From Candidatus Poribacteria bacterium (GTDB taxonomy: Bacteria; Poribacteria; WGA-4E; PCPOR2b): a stretch of 7,983 nucleotides of DNA. Position 1 is the first letter of the stretch. Every line of letters starts with the position of its first letter. Positions 1-6,786 of this stretch are shown piece by piece. Position numbers and translations under genes: made by a program. The notes beneath the pieces are model-generated. The model was not told the origin of the DNA. It searched no databases and was given only the letters and a program-made list of their open reading frames with translations. Where the stretch lies: contig JAPUIP010000082.1 in the NCBI GenBank assembly GCA_027296925.1, positions 1 through 7,983 on the forward strand, read 5' to 3'.

Positions 1-1
1 C

Positions 2-1327
2 TTCACGCTGGTCACTCTTGTAGAGTCACTAAGGGTGCTTCTTATGGCAATCATTCAAAAGAAGGACGGAGCATGGATTATTGGGATTGGCATGGCTGCT
101 TCTATCCTGACAGCCGCATACCAGATGATAGGGGGCATTTATGAGGAAGCTGTCCCGCTCATCTTCGATTACGTCTACCTTTATGGGCTTCTCGCTTTGC
201 TGATTTCGATGTCCGTCTATCTCGCCCGACGCTTTGCGCAGACGAACAAAAATCTCGAAAAACTGAACGAAGAGTTGGAAGACCGCGTCGAGCAAAGAAC
301 TGAATTTATCCGCCGAACCTTCGGCCGCTATTTGACGGATGAGGTGGTCGAAAATCTGCTGGAATCGCCGGAGGGTTTGGAGTTCGGGGGCGGCAAGCGC
401 AAGGTCACGATTCTGATGTCCGATCTCCGAGGATTTTCACCGTTGGCGGAAGGCCTACCGCCGGAGAAGGTGGTTTTGCTGTTAAACACGTATCTGGGAA
501 CCATGACCGATGTCATTCTCAAATATGAGGGCACCATCGATGAGTTCATTGGCGATGCCATCTTGGTCCTCTTCGGCGCCCCGATGAAGAAAGCGGATGA
601 TGCGGAGAGAGCGGTCGCTTGTGCTGTGGAGATGCAACTGGCGATGGAGCAGGTCAATGCACAGAATCGCCAAAACGGCTTACCGGAAATAGAAATGGGG
701 ATTGGCATCAACACGGGCGAAGTGGTGGTTGGAAATATCGGCTCGCAAAAACGCGCCAAATACGGCGTTGTCGGCAGCCATGTCAACCTGACCGCCCGCA
801 TCGAGTCCTATACCGTTGGTGGGCAGATTCTCATTTCTGAAGGCACCTTCAACGAAACCCAATCCCTGGTCAAGTTTAATCAGCAAATGGAGGTCGAACC
901 CAAAGGTGTCAAGACGCCGATTACCATTTATGAGGTGGGCGGAGTCGGCGGAAAATATAATCTGTTTCTGCCCGAAGGTAAGGATGAATTGCGTCCATTG
1001 CCAGAGGAGAGCCCGATTCGATATACGATACTGGAGGAGAAGTTTGCGGATCGAACCGTATTCACAGGGAGTTTGGTGAGCCTTTCCGCCAAAGAAGCAG
1101 AGGTTCGCACTGAGCATCCCGTCCCCTTCTTGAGCAATCTCAAAATAACGCTTGTTGATGCGAACGGTGAAGAAATCCCCGGCGATCTCTACGGGAAGGT
1201 GATGGAAAGCCCCGCCGATAATCCCACCCATTTTTATCTGCGTTTTACCTCAGTGTCTTCGGAAGTTGCGACGTCTTTCCAGGGCTTCTCAATCCCACCG
1301 AGTTTTCCAGAAACGACGCTCGGTTAG
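2..1327 (+). CDS. Class III adenylate/guanylate cyclase, membrane-anchored, with PilZ-like C-terminus (5' partial)
   Basis: This gene makes a cyclic nucleotide (cAMP or cGMP) from ATP or GTP on the cytoplasmic face of the membrane. The frame is open to the left edge, so the true start lies outside; the GTG at 35 is only the first possible internal start. Numbered from that codon, hydrophobic segments at about 13-33 and 46-64 are two membrane helices, probably the end of a multi-helix sensor such as 7TMR-DISM. A charged coiled coil follows (66-95), then the cyclase domain (about 121-302). Metal-binding D130 (MSDLRGF) and D174 (FIGDA), and transition-state N251 and R255 (VNLTAR), are present, so it should be active. 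The purine-selecting positions are E170 and G244 rather than Lys and Asp, so the substrate is uncertain. Residues 327-418 resemble a PilZ domain. The next gene has its own promoter, so this is probably a separate transcript. Confidence 0.9.
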   Translation, partial: FTLVTLVESLRVLLMAIIQKKDGAWIIGIGMAASILTAAYQMIGGIYEEAVPLIFDYVYLYGLLALLISMSVYLARRFAQTNKNLEKLNEELEDRVEQRTEFIRRTFGRYLTDEVVENLLESPEGLEFGGGKRKVTILMSDLRGFSPLAEGLPPEKVVLLLNTYLGTMTDVILKYEGTIDEFIGDAILVLFGAPMKKADDAERAVACAVEMQLAMEQVNAQNRQNGLPEIEMGIGINTGEVVVGNIGSQKRAKYGVVGSHVNLTARIESYTVGGQILISEGTFNETQSLVKFNQQMEVEPKGVKTPITIYEVGGVGGKYNLFLPEGKDELRPLPEESPIRYTILEEKFADRTVFTGSLVSLSAKEAEVRTEHPVPFLSNLKITLVDANGEEIPGDLYGKVMESPADNPTHFYLRFTSVSSEVATSFQGFSIPPSFPETTLG

Positions 1328-1340
1328 CAATGAAACCCTC

Positions 1341-1370
1341 TTGACAATTGACTGAGTCGCTTGCTATACT
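1341..1370 (+). promoter_or_regulatory. Sigma-70-type promoter with extended -10
   Basis: A perfect -35 TTGACA (1341-1346) is followed by an 18-bp spacer and a -10 TATACT (1365-1370) preceded by TGC (1362-1364), giving an extended -10. Transcription would start near 1376-1378 and leave a leader of about 47 nt before the ATG at 1425. The -35 begins 13 bases after the cyclase stop. The spacer holds the 9-bp palindrome GACTGAGTC (1350-1358), and TTGAC is repeated at 1341 and 1348; either could be a regulator site, but this is not shown. Confidence 0.7.
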
Positions 1371-1424
1371 TAGCCCGTTGGTTTCAAGTCATCGGGGCAA
1401 CAGGCAAAGAGCATACACGAACTC

Positions 1425-2435
1425 ATGAATATTCACCATAAAATCACGGACCTCCAGCTTGTTCATCCCTTCAAAATCGCTCGGCGAGCCGTCGATCAGT
1501 TCCGTCAGGTCATCTCAGTTGAGATTGATGGTGGACTCGGTGAGACGGCGCCGGCGCGTTTTTATGGCGAAACTGTCGAAACGGTTCAGATCGCTTTTGA
1601 GATTTTTGATTCCCTCCTCAATGACAACCTCGACGCCATCCAAACTGTCATGGCTCAGCTTGAATCCGTCCTGGGCGGGAACTCCGCAGCAAAGTCTGCT
1701 ATCGATATGGCGCTGCACGACCGACTTGGCAAGGCTTTGGGTGTCCCGCTTTACCGCCTGTGGGGGCTCGATCCGAATGCGACGCCTCGCACCTCTTTCA
1801 CAATTGGGCTCGACGAACCGGAAATTATGCAGCAGAAAGTCCGTGAGGCAGCGCCATATCCCATCCTCAAGATTAAGCTGGGCACGCCCCGTGACCTTGA
1901 GATTATTCGTGCCATCCGTGAGGTCACTGACAAGCCGATCTATGTCGATGCCAACACCGCGTGGACGCCCAAAGAGGCGGTACGTAAGATTCGTGCGCTC
2001 GTACCTTACGATATTGCGCTCATCGAGCAACCGACCAAACCGGACGACCTGGAAGGGCTGAAGTTTGTCCGCGAGCATACCGACCTCCCCATTATTGCCG
2101 ATGAAAGCGTGAAACATGCCGCCGATATTCCTGCGCTGGTGGGGTGTGTGGACGGCGTCAACATCAAACTGGTCAAATGCGGCGGTCTGCTTGAAGCGAT
2201 GCGAATCATCCATGTCGCACGGGCGCATGGGTTGCAAGTGATGATCGGCTGCATGATCGAAAGTTCGCTGGGCATCACGGCAGCGGCGCATCTGACGCCA
2301 CTTGTGGATTATGCAGATCTGGACGGCCATCTGCTGGTTGCAAACGATCCGTATGTCGGTGTAACGCTTGAGGCGGGTAAGCTCATCCTCCCCAATCGCC
2401 CGGGGATTGGTGTCGTCCCCAAAGGTGACACATAA
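1425..2435 (+). CDS. Enolase-superfamily dipeptide epimerase (L-Ala-D/L-Glu epimerase-like)
   Basis: This is a 336-residue enolase-superfamily protein of the muconate lactonizing enzyme subgroup, closest in motifs to dipeptide epimerases, which interconvert L-Ala-D-Glu and L-Ala-L-Glu types during murein peptide recycling or peptide use in the cytoplasm. An N-terminal capping domain (about 1-120) precedes a TIM barrel. The catalytic K149-x-K151 (LKIKLG), metal ligands D175 (VDAN), E201 (IEQP) and D226 (ADES), and the opposite base K248 (NIKLVKCGG) are all visible. The D298-L-D300 motif near the C-terminus matches the DxD that binds the substrate amino group in known dipeptide epimerases, which favours this over other subgroup reactions. 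Side-chain specificity varies widely in this family and cannot be read here. The ATG at 1425 has only a weak ribosome site (GGCAAAGAG), but it lies downstream of a strong promoter and gives a full-length protein. Confidence 0.85.
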   Translation: MNIHHKITDLQLVHPFKIARRAVDQFRQVISVEIDGGLGETAPARFYGETVETVQIAFEIFDSLLNDNLDAIQTVMAQLESVLGGNSAAKSAIDMALHDRLGKALGVPLYRLWGLDPNATPRTSFTIGLDEPEIMQQKVREAAPYPILKIKLGTPRDLEIIRAIREVTDKPIYVDANTAWTPKEAVRKIRALVPYDIALIEQPTKPDDLEGLKFVREHTDLPIIADESVKHAADIPALVGCVDGVNIKLVKCGGLLEAMRIIHVARAHGLQVMIGCMIESSLGITAAAHLTPLVDYADLDGHLLVANDPYVGVTLEAGKLILPNRPGIGVVPKGDT

Positions 2436-2488
2436 GCAGTGACTGGAGCGTCCGAAGCGATTGCATTCTATATTTTAACTGACTGATC

Positions 2489-2494
2489 AGGAGG
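2489..2494 (+). promoter_or_regulatory. Ribosome binding site of pckA
   Basis: A perfect AGGAGG lies five bases before the GTG at 2500. It fixes that GTG as the pckA start and suggests strong translation despite the non-ATG codon. The first half overlaps the palindrome CTGATCAG (2483-2490), which is probably chance. Confidence 0.85.
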
Positions 2495-2499
2495 ACTTT

Positions 2500-4089
2500 G
2501 TGAACCGAGAGCGTTTGTTAAAAGAACATCAGCTCCGAAACATCAATCATATTCACTGGAATCTACCAACGCCAGCTTTATACGAGGAGAGCATCAGACG
2601 CGGCGAAGGACTCGTTGCTCATCTCGGTCCTCTTGTTGTACGAACAGGACACCATACCGGGCGCTCACCCAACGATAAGTTCATCGTCAAAGAGTCTTCG
2701 AGTGGGAATCAGATTTTCTGGGGCAAGGTCAACCGCGCCATCTCCGAGGCACACTTTGAGCGTTTACATGACCATATCCTTGCTTATCTCCAAGGACGGG
2801 ATGTTTATGTTCACGACTGCTACGCTGGGGCGGATGCGCGATATCGCCTTTCAATTCGCGTGATTACGGAATACGCATGGCATAGTCTTTTTGCTCGCAA
2901 TCTTTTTATTAACATAGGCGATCAGGAATCATCGGAAGACTTTCACCCGGATTTCACAATTATTGATTTACCCCGATTTCGCGCCAGGTCCGAGTTCGAT
3001 GGGACGAATTCAGAGACATTCATCCTTGTGAATTTCGAGCAGAAACTGGTCCTCATTGGTGGAACGAGCTACGGCGGCGAGATCAAAAAATCGGTCTTCA
3101 CCATCCTCAACTACCGACTTCCGCAAAAGGGAGTGCTGCCGATGCACTGCTCGGCGAATGTCGGTCCCGACGGAGATGTCGCGCTGTTCTTCGGTTTATC
3201 GGGGACGGGAAAGACAACACTTTCGTCCGCGCCAGGGAGACGACTTATCGGCGATGATGAGCATGGTTGGAGCGATCAAGGCATCTTCAACTTTGAGGGC
3301 GGCTGTTACGCAAAAACCATTCGGCTCTCCAAAGAAGCCGAACCTGAGATCTACGCATGTACGCGCAAGTTTGGCACTGTGCTGGAAAACGTGACGATTG
3401 ATTCGGCGACACGGGCAATCGATCTGGATGATGAAACATTAACCGAAAATACCCGCGCCGCTTACCCAATCACCCATCTTGAAAATATTGCCCCAGAAGG
3501 GGTCGGGGGACACCCAGACAACCTCATCATGCTCACATGCGATGCTTTCGGCGTGATGCCTCCCGTTGCGAAGTTGACGGCTGAACAGGCGATGTATCAT
3601 TTCCTCTCCGGATATACGGCGAAAGTCGCCGGGACGGAGCGAGGACTCGGCAGTGAACCCCAGGCGACTTTCAGCTACTGCTTTGGAGATCCGTTCATGC
3701 CACTCCATCCAACCGTTTACGCGAATATGCTCGGAGAAAAGATTAACAGACACGGTGTCGATTGCTGGCTGATTAACACGGGGTGGAGCGGCGGTCCCTA
3801 TGGCGAGGGCGAACGGATGAAAATCGCGTACACGCGCGCCATTGTTGATGCGGTTTTGAAGGGCAAGCTGATGGACGTTCCAACAGCACTGGATCCGATT
3901 TTCGGGATTCATGTGCCGACTGCCTGCGAAGGCGTGCCATCTGAAGCGCTCAAGCCACGTAACACGTGGATGGATGGCGCGGCTTATGATGCCCAAGCGA
4001 AGAAACTCGCTGGGATGTTTGCGGAAAACTTCAGGCAATTCGCCGGCGGCGTCACGGAAGCTGTGCGAACCGCAGGACCTGAAGTCTGA
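2500..4089 (+). CDS. pckA: Phosphoenolpyruvate carboxykinase (ATP)
   Basis: This enzyme converts oxaloacetate and ATP to phosphoenolpyruvate, CO2 and ADP, the committed step of gluconeogenesis in the cytoplasm. The 529-residue length is normal for the bacterial ATP-dependent family. Visible motifs in order are R55 in TGRSPNDK (substrate binding), Y191 and K196/K197 in YGGEIKKS and H216 in MHCSAN (metal and substrate site), the P-loop GLSGTGKT at 232-239, the second kinase motif GDDEHGW at 251-257 with metal-binding Asp, FNFEGGCYAK at 263-272, and R319 in ENTRAAYP. The adenine-side segment WLINTGWSGGPYGEG (423-437) is intact. No key residue is missing, so it should be active. The start is a GTG with a perfect ribosome site. 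It lies 64 bp after the epimerase with no terminator or clear promoter between, so the two may be co-transcribed. A GTP-type PEPCK is ruled out by the motif set. Confidence 0.98.
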   Translation: MNRERLLKEHQLRNINHIHWNLPTPALYEESIRRGEGLVAHLGPLVVRTGHHTGRSPNDKFIVKESSSGNQIFWGKVNRAISEAHFERLHDHILAYLQGRDVYVHDCYAGADARYRLSIRVITEYAWHSLFARNLFINIGDQESSEDFHPDFTIIDLPRFRARSEFDGTNSETFILVNFEQKLVLIGGTSYGGEIKKSVFTILNYRLPQKGVLPMHCSANVGPDGDVALFFGLSGTGKTTLSSAPGRRLIGDDEHGWSDQGIFNFEGGCYAKTIRLSKEAEPEIYACTRKFGTVLENVTIDSATRAIDLDDETLTENTRAAYPITHLENIAPEGVGGHPDNLIMLTCDAFGVMPPVAKLTAEQAMYHFLSGYTAKVAGTERGLGSEPQATFSYCFGDPFMPLHPTVYANMLGEKINRHGVDCWLINTGWSGGPYGEGERMKIAYTRAIVDAVLKGKLMDVPTALDPIFGIHVPTACEGVPSEALKPRNTWMDGAAYDAQAKKLAGMFAENFRQFAGGVTEAVRTAGPEV

Positions 4090-4180
4090 GCAACGATATG
4101 CTGCCTCTTCCATCGCATGGGATTTAGCCTGCATCACCTCTTATCCATTCATCTAACTTTTCACGAGAAAGGGACTCAAG

Positions 4181-4894
4181 ATGGAAAACGCAAACCGCTT
4201 TGCTGTTGTCACAGGTGGAACCGGTGGATTGGGAATAGCTGTCACAGAAGCGTTCCTCAAGACAGGCTACCAGGTCGCGGTTCCTTACACCTCCGAACGG
4301 AAGATTGAACCGTTTGAGCAACAGATTGGCGATCTGAAGGCGCAGGTCACGCTGATTCGTACGAACTTAACCGTTGAAGCTGAGGTCCAGGATTTCTTCC
4401 GAACGGTACTGGACAAATTCGGTCAGATTGACATTTTGGCGAATATTGCCGGCGGCTTCGTCGGTGGGATTCCAGTTGCGGAGACGGAGACGGAGAGTTG
4501 GGATTTCCTGATGAATCTGAATCTGAAGTCGGTTTTTCTCTGCTGCAAAGCTGTTCTACCACACATGGTTGAGCGGACATACGGAAAAATCGTGAATGTC
4601 TCTGCGCGTGCGGGGTTGAGCGGAATCGCCGGGCTGGGCGCCTATGGCGTGTCCAAAAGCGGCGTGCGTATCCTCACGGAATCGATTGCGGAAGAGGTCA
4701 AAGATCAGGGCATCAACGTCAACGCCATCCTACCGAGCATTATCGATACGCCCACCAATCGGAAGGCAATGCCCGACGCGGACCACTCCCGCTGGGTCTC
4801 GCCGAACGATATCGCCAAAGTCATCCTGTTCCTGACCTCCGACGATGCAGCAATTATCAATGGGGCGGCAATCCCGGTCTATGGGCGAGCGTAG
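4181..4894 (+). CDS. Short-chain dehydrogenase/reductase, dihydropteridine reductase-like
   Basis: This 237-residue Rossmann-fold oxidoreductase carries the cofactor motif TGGTGGLG (11-18), the NIAGG motif (88-92) and the catalytic pair Y155 and K159 (YGVSK). The usual catalytic Ser, 13 residues before the Tyr, is Ala142; a Ser sits one position earlier. The segment DTPTNRKAMPDADHSRW (189-205) closely follows the C-terminal region of animal dihydropteridine reductase, an SDR that also has Ala at the Ser position. Family resemblance therefore points to a quinonoid-pterin or similar reductase rather than a FabG-type ketoreductase, but the substrate is not known and no pterin-dependent hydroxylase is in the window. 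No acidic residue ends the second beta strand (VAVPYTSER), which hints at NADP(H). A purine-rich site (AAAGGGA) precedes the ATG. It is 91 bp after pckA and 6 bp before the next gene, with which it is probably co-transcribed. Confidence 0.88.
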   Translation: MENANRFAVVTGGTGGLGIAVTEAFLKTGYQVAVPYTSERKIEPFEQQIGDLKAQVTLIRTNLTVEAEVQDFFRTVLDKFGQIDILANIAGGFVGGIPVAETETESWDFLMNLNLKSVFLCCKAVLPHMVERTYGKIVNVSARAGLSGIAGLGAYGVSKSGVRILTESIAEEVKDQGINVNAILPSIIDTPTNRKAMPDADHSRWVSPNDIAKVILFLTSDDAAIINGAAIPVYGRA

Positions 4895-4900
4895 GCTGAG

Positions 4901-5683
4901 ATGGCGACGACGTCAAGGAAAGGACTCAGATTCATGCCATCGCCGCGAGAAATCATGATTGAACCGCTGAATTATCCGTTGGTCTACGTTCCTGAGGGAC
5001 CATTCATCATGGGGACGCTTCCAACGGGGCTACGAAAAACTGACCACGAGGAGCCGCAACGCGAGGTCACGCTGGACGCCTACCATATCGGAAAATACCT
5101 TGTGACCAACGCGCAGTACGCACAGTTTGTGGAAGCAACGGGTTATTACCCACCACGCTTTCACACCGATTCGCGCTTCAACGCACCTGATTGTCCTGTC
5201 GTTGGCGTAAGCTGGCATGACGCGCAGGCATTTCTAGATTGGCTCAACGGGCTCAGAAACACAGCATATCGCCTCCTAACAGAAGCCGAATGGGAAAAAG
5301 CGGCGCGAGGGGTTGATGGGCGGGAATACCCCTGGGGGAACGAATGGGCGCCTGCCAAAGCCAATACGTCGGAAAGTCGTCTCAAGCGGCTCACACCTAT
5401 CGGAAGTTATCCAGATGGCATCAGCCCTTGCGGTTGTTACGATATGGCGGGAAATGTCTACGAATGGTGCGTTGACTGGTTTCACCCACAGACTTATCGA
5501 TATGCGCCGGCACAGAATCCTCAAGGACCGGTAGAAGGTAGACGCAAAGTGGTTCGCGGGGGGGCATGGGTCGGGCGGGGTGAGTTCGCAGCGCGATGTG
5601 CAAACCGTGCGGCTTATGAGCCAATCGAGGCTCCCCACTGCGTTGGCATTCGGATAGTGTCCTCAGAGGATGCCATGCTGTAG
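4901..5683 (+). CDS. FGE-sulfatase (SUMF1) fold protein, catalytic cysteines absent
   Basis: The protein has the formylglycine-generating enzyme fold: an entry strand VYVPEGPFIMG (28-38), RLLTEAEWEKAARG (124-137), YPWGNEW (143-149), DMAGNVYEW (181-189), VVRGGAW (217-223), the RCANR element (232-236) and the closing GIRIV (249-253). It covers the whole domain with little extra and has no signal peptide or membrane helix, so it is probably cytoplasmic. True formylglycine-generating enzymes have two Cys just before the RxAxR element; here only C233 is seen, inside that element, so sulfatase activation is unlikely. Relatives include EgtB-like iron enzymes, PvdO-type proteins and effectors, but no His-rich iron site is obvious, and the role is unknown. 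The start is uncertain: the ATG at 4901 follows the SDR stop by 6 bp, but the ATG at 4934 has a better ribosome site (AAGGAAAGGA), giving 249 residues. Confidence 0.88.
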   Translation: MATTSRKGLRFMPSPREIMIEPLNYPLVYVPEGPFIMGTLPTGLRKTDHEEPQREVTLDAYHIGKYLVTNAQYAQFVEATGYYPPRFHTDSRFNAPDCPVVGVSWHDAQAFLDWLNGLRNTAYRLLTEAEWEKAARGVDGREYPWGNEWAPAKANTSESRLKRLTPIGSYPDGISPCGCYDMAGNVYEWCVDWFHPQTYRYAPAQNPQGPVEGRRKVVRGGAWVGRGEFAARCANRAAYEPIEAPHCVGIRIVSSEDAML

Positions 5684-5736
5684 CGCCACTTCTGTTGAAT
5701 CAGCCTACCCAGCTCATCGTCCCGCAACCCCTCACG
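5684..5736. other. Convergent intergenic junction, no terminator seen
   Basis: These 53 bases separate the ends of the FGE-like gene (+) and the Gfo/Idh/MocA gene (-). I looked for a GC-rich stem followed by a T-run in either direction and found none, so termination is either Rho-type or read-through into an antisense transcript. Confidence 0.5.
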
Positions 5737-6723
5737 CTAACAGACCGGCACACGAATCGGTCGATGCTCCAGCGATGATTGGTTGGCGGCAATCGTTACC
5801 GCCGCAGACTTGAGCCCGTCGGAATAGGACGATCTGATAATCGATTGGTTGCCGGTCTGAATCGCCTGGATAAACGCTTCATCAATGGAAAGGGCGGGAG
5901 TATCCGGCACTTCGATTGTCGCTGCGCCTTCGGGAATGATTTGCACTTCTCCCCGGCTAAGCTGCAAAATGAAATGCCCTTCGATGATAAAATCTGTGCG
6001 TGAACTGCCGCCGCCATGGATGAGCGCAGAGCTGGTTGTGATATAGCCGACCGCTCCGCTTTCGAACTGGAGCGTGACCACCTCCGCATCAGGAATGGTA
6101 TGGTTTTCCTGATTGACATTGATTTTCATCGCGTCAATTTTATAGACCTCCACAATGTCGCCGGCGGTGTATCGCAGCATATCGAGTTGATGTGTCGCTT
6201 GCTCATGCAGCATCCCACCCGACTTTTCCATCACACGCCACCAATGGTCAGGCCCGCCGGCGATACCTCCCCACCGATGACAGGCAACCATGCCAATGGT
6301 CTTGTCACTGAGGAAGTTGCGGGCGGCGGTTGCGACATTGCTGTATCGGCTCTGATACCCGACACACGAGATGACTCCCGCCTTCTGGATGGCTTCCGCA
6401 ATTTTAATCCCGGTTTCCAGTTCCAGCACAACCGGTTTTTGCACAAAGAGGTGGAGTCCTCGTTCGGCAGCAATAATCTCCGCATCGGAATGAGCAAAGG
6501 GAGGCAGACAAAAATAGACGGCATCGAGCTCTGCTTCATCAAGCATTTTGCGGTAGTCGGTATACGCTGTCCCACCGTACTGCTCAACGGCGGCGTTCGC
6601 CCGCTCTTCGACAATATCGCAAAGTGCTGTGATGGAGGCGTTCTCCATCGTTGTCAGTTGACGGAGGTGGCTATTTGCAATCCCTCCTGTTCCAATAAAA
6701 CCAACTTTTACCGGATGACTCAT
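5737..6723 (-). CDS. Gfo/Idh/MocA family NAD(P)-dependent oxidoreductase
   Basis: This 328-residue cytoplasmic dehydrogenase has an N-terminal Rossmann domain with GFIGTGGIANSH (8-19), an Asp at the end of strand two (ALCDI, D36) that favours NAD(H), and the QKP motif (95-97) in place of the usual EKP, keeping K96. The C-terminal alpha/beta domain has GGMLHEQATHQLDMLRY (169-185), where H178 is the likely catalytic His; the usual Asp-x-Gly before it is His-x-x-Ala here. The family oxidizes or reduces sugars, inositols and related polyols, and the substrate cannot be read. The frame is open further upstream, to 6786, but the ATG at 6723 is chosen because AGGAGG lies four bases before it and the protein then begins just before the nucleotide fold. 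It follows the BNR protein gene by 63 bp, so co-transcription is possible. A sugar-degrading role fits the general genome style but is inference. Confidence 0.92.
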   Translation of the reverse strand: MSHPVKVGFIGTGGIANSHLRQLTTMENASITALCDIVEERANAAVEQYGGTAYTDYRKMLDEAELDAVYFCLPPFAHSDAEIIAAERGLHLFVQKPVVLELETGIKIAEAIQKAGVISCVGYQSRYSNVATAARNFLSDKTIGMVACHRWGGIAGGPDHWWRVMEKSGGMLHEQATHQLDMLRYTAGDIVEVYKIDAMKINVNQENHTIPDAEVVTLQFESGAVGYITTSSALIHGGGSSRTDFIIEGHFILQLSRGEVQIIPEGAATIEVPDTPALSIDEAFIQAIQTGNQSIIRSSYSDGLKSAAVTIAANQSSLEHRPIRVPVC

Positions 6724-6727
6724 GATT

Positions 6728-6733
6728 CCTCCT
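6728..6733 (-). promoter_or_regulatory. Ribosome binding site of the Gfo/Idh/MocA gene
   Basis: Read on the - strand, a perfect AGGAGG inside AAAGGAGGAATC stands four bases before the ATG at 6723. It decides the start over the in-frame upstream codons, which would add 21 residues not typical of the family. Confidence 0.85.
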
Positions 6734-6786
6734 TTATACGGAGTGCACGCATTGTGACGAGGAATTATCAGTTCACTACGCCTCAC

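Noticed and set aside
1515..2330. 271-codon - strand open frame opposite the epimerase
   Set aside because: It is a mirror of a real gene with all catalytic residues on the + strand. The His/Arg/Cys-rich translation is typical of antisense frames.
2483..2490. Palindrome CTGATCAG overlapping the pckA ribosome site
   Set aside because: Eight bases is short enough to arise by chance, there is no promoter nearby to make it an operator, and no second copy was seen.
3439..4137. 232-codon - strand open frame opposite pckA
   Set aside because: It is antisense to conserved PEPCK motifs, and its translation is low in structure and matches no family I know.
4090..4180. Possible promoter or terminator in the 91-bp gap between pckA and the SDR
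   Set aside because: No stem with a T-run and no spaced -35/-10 pair could be found, so no regulatory feature is called there.
4480..4497. Tandem hexamer GGAGAC GGAGAC GGAGAG
   Set aside because: It lies inside the SDR, encodes E-T-E-T-E-S in frame, and is too short to support a phase-variation claim.
6724..6786. GATAAT and TATAAA boxes on the - strand before the Gfo/Idh/MocA gene
   Set aside because: Neither has a recognisable -35 at the right distance, and TATAAA abuts the ribosome site, so a promoter call is not supported.
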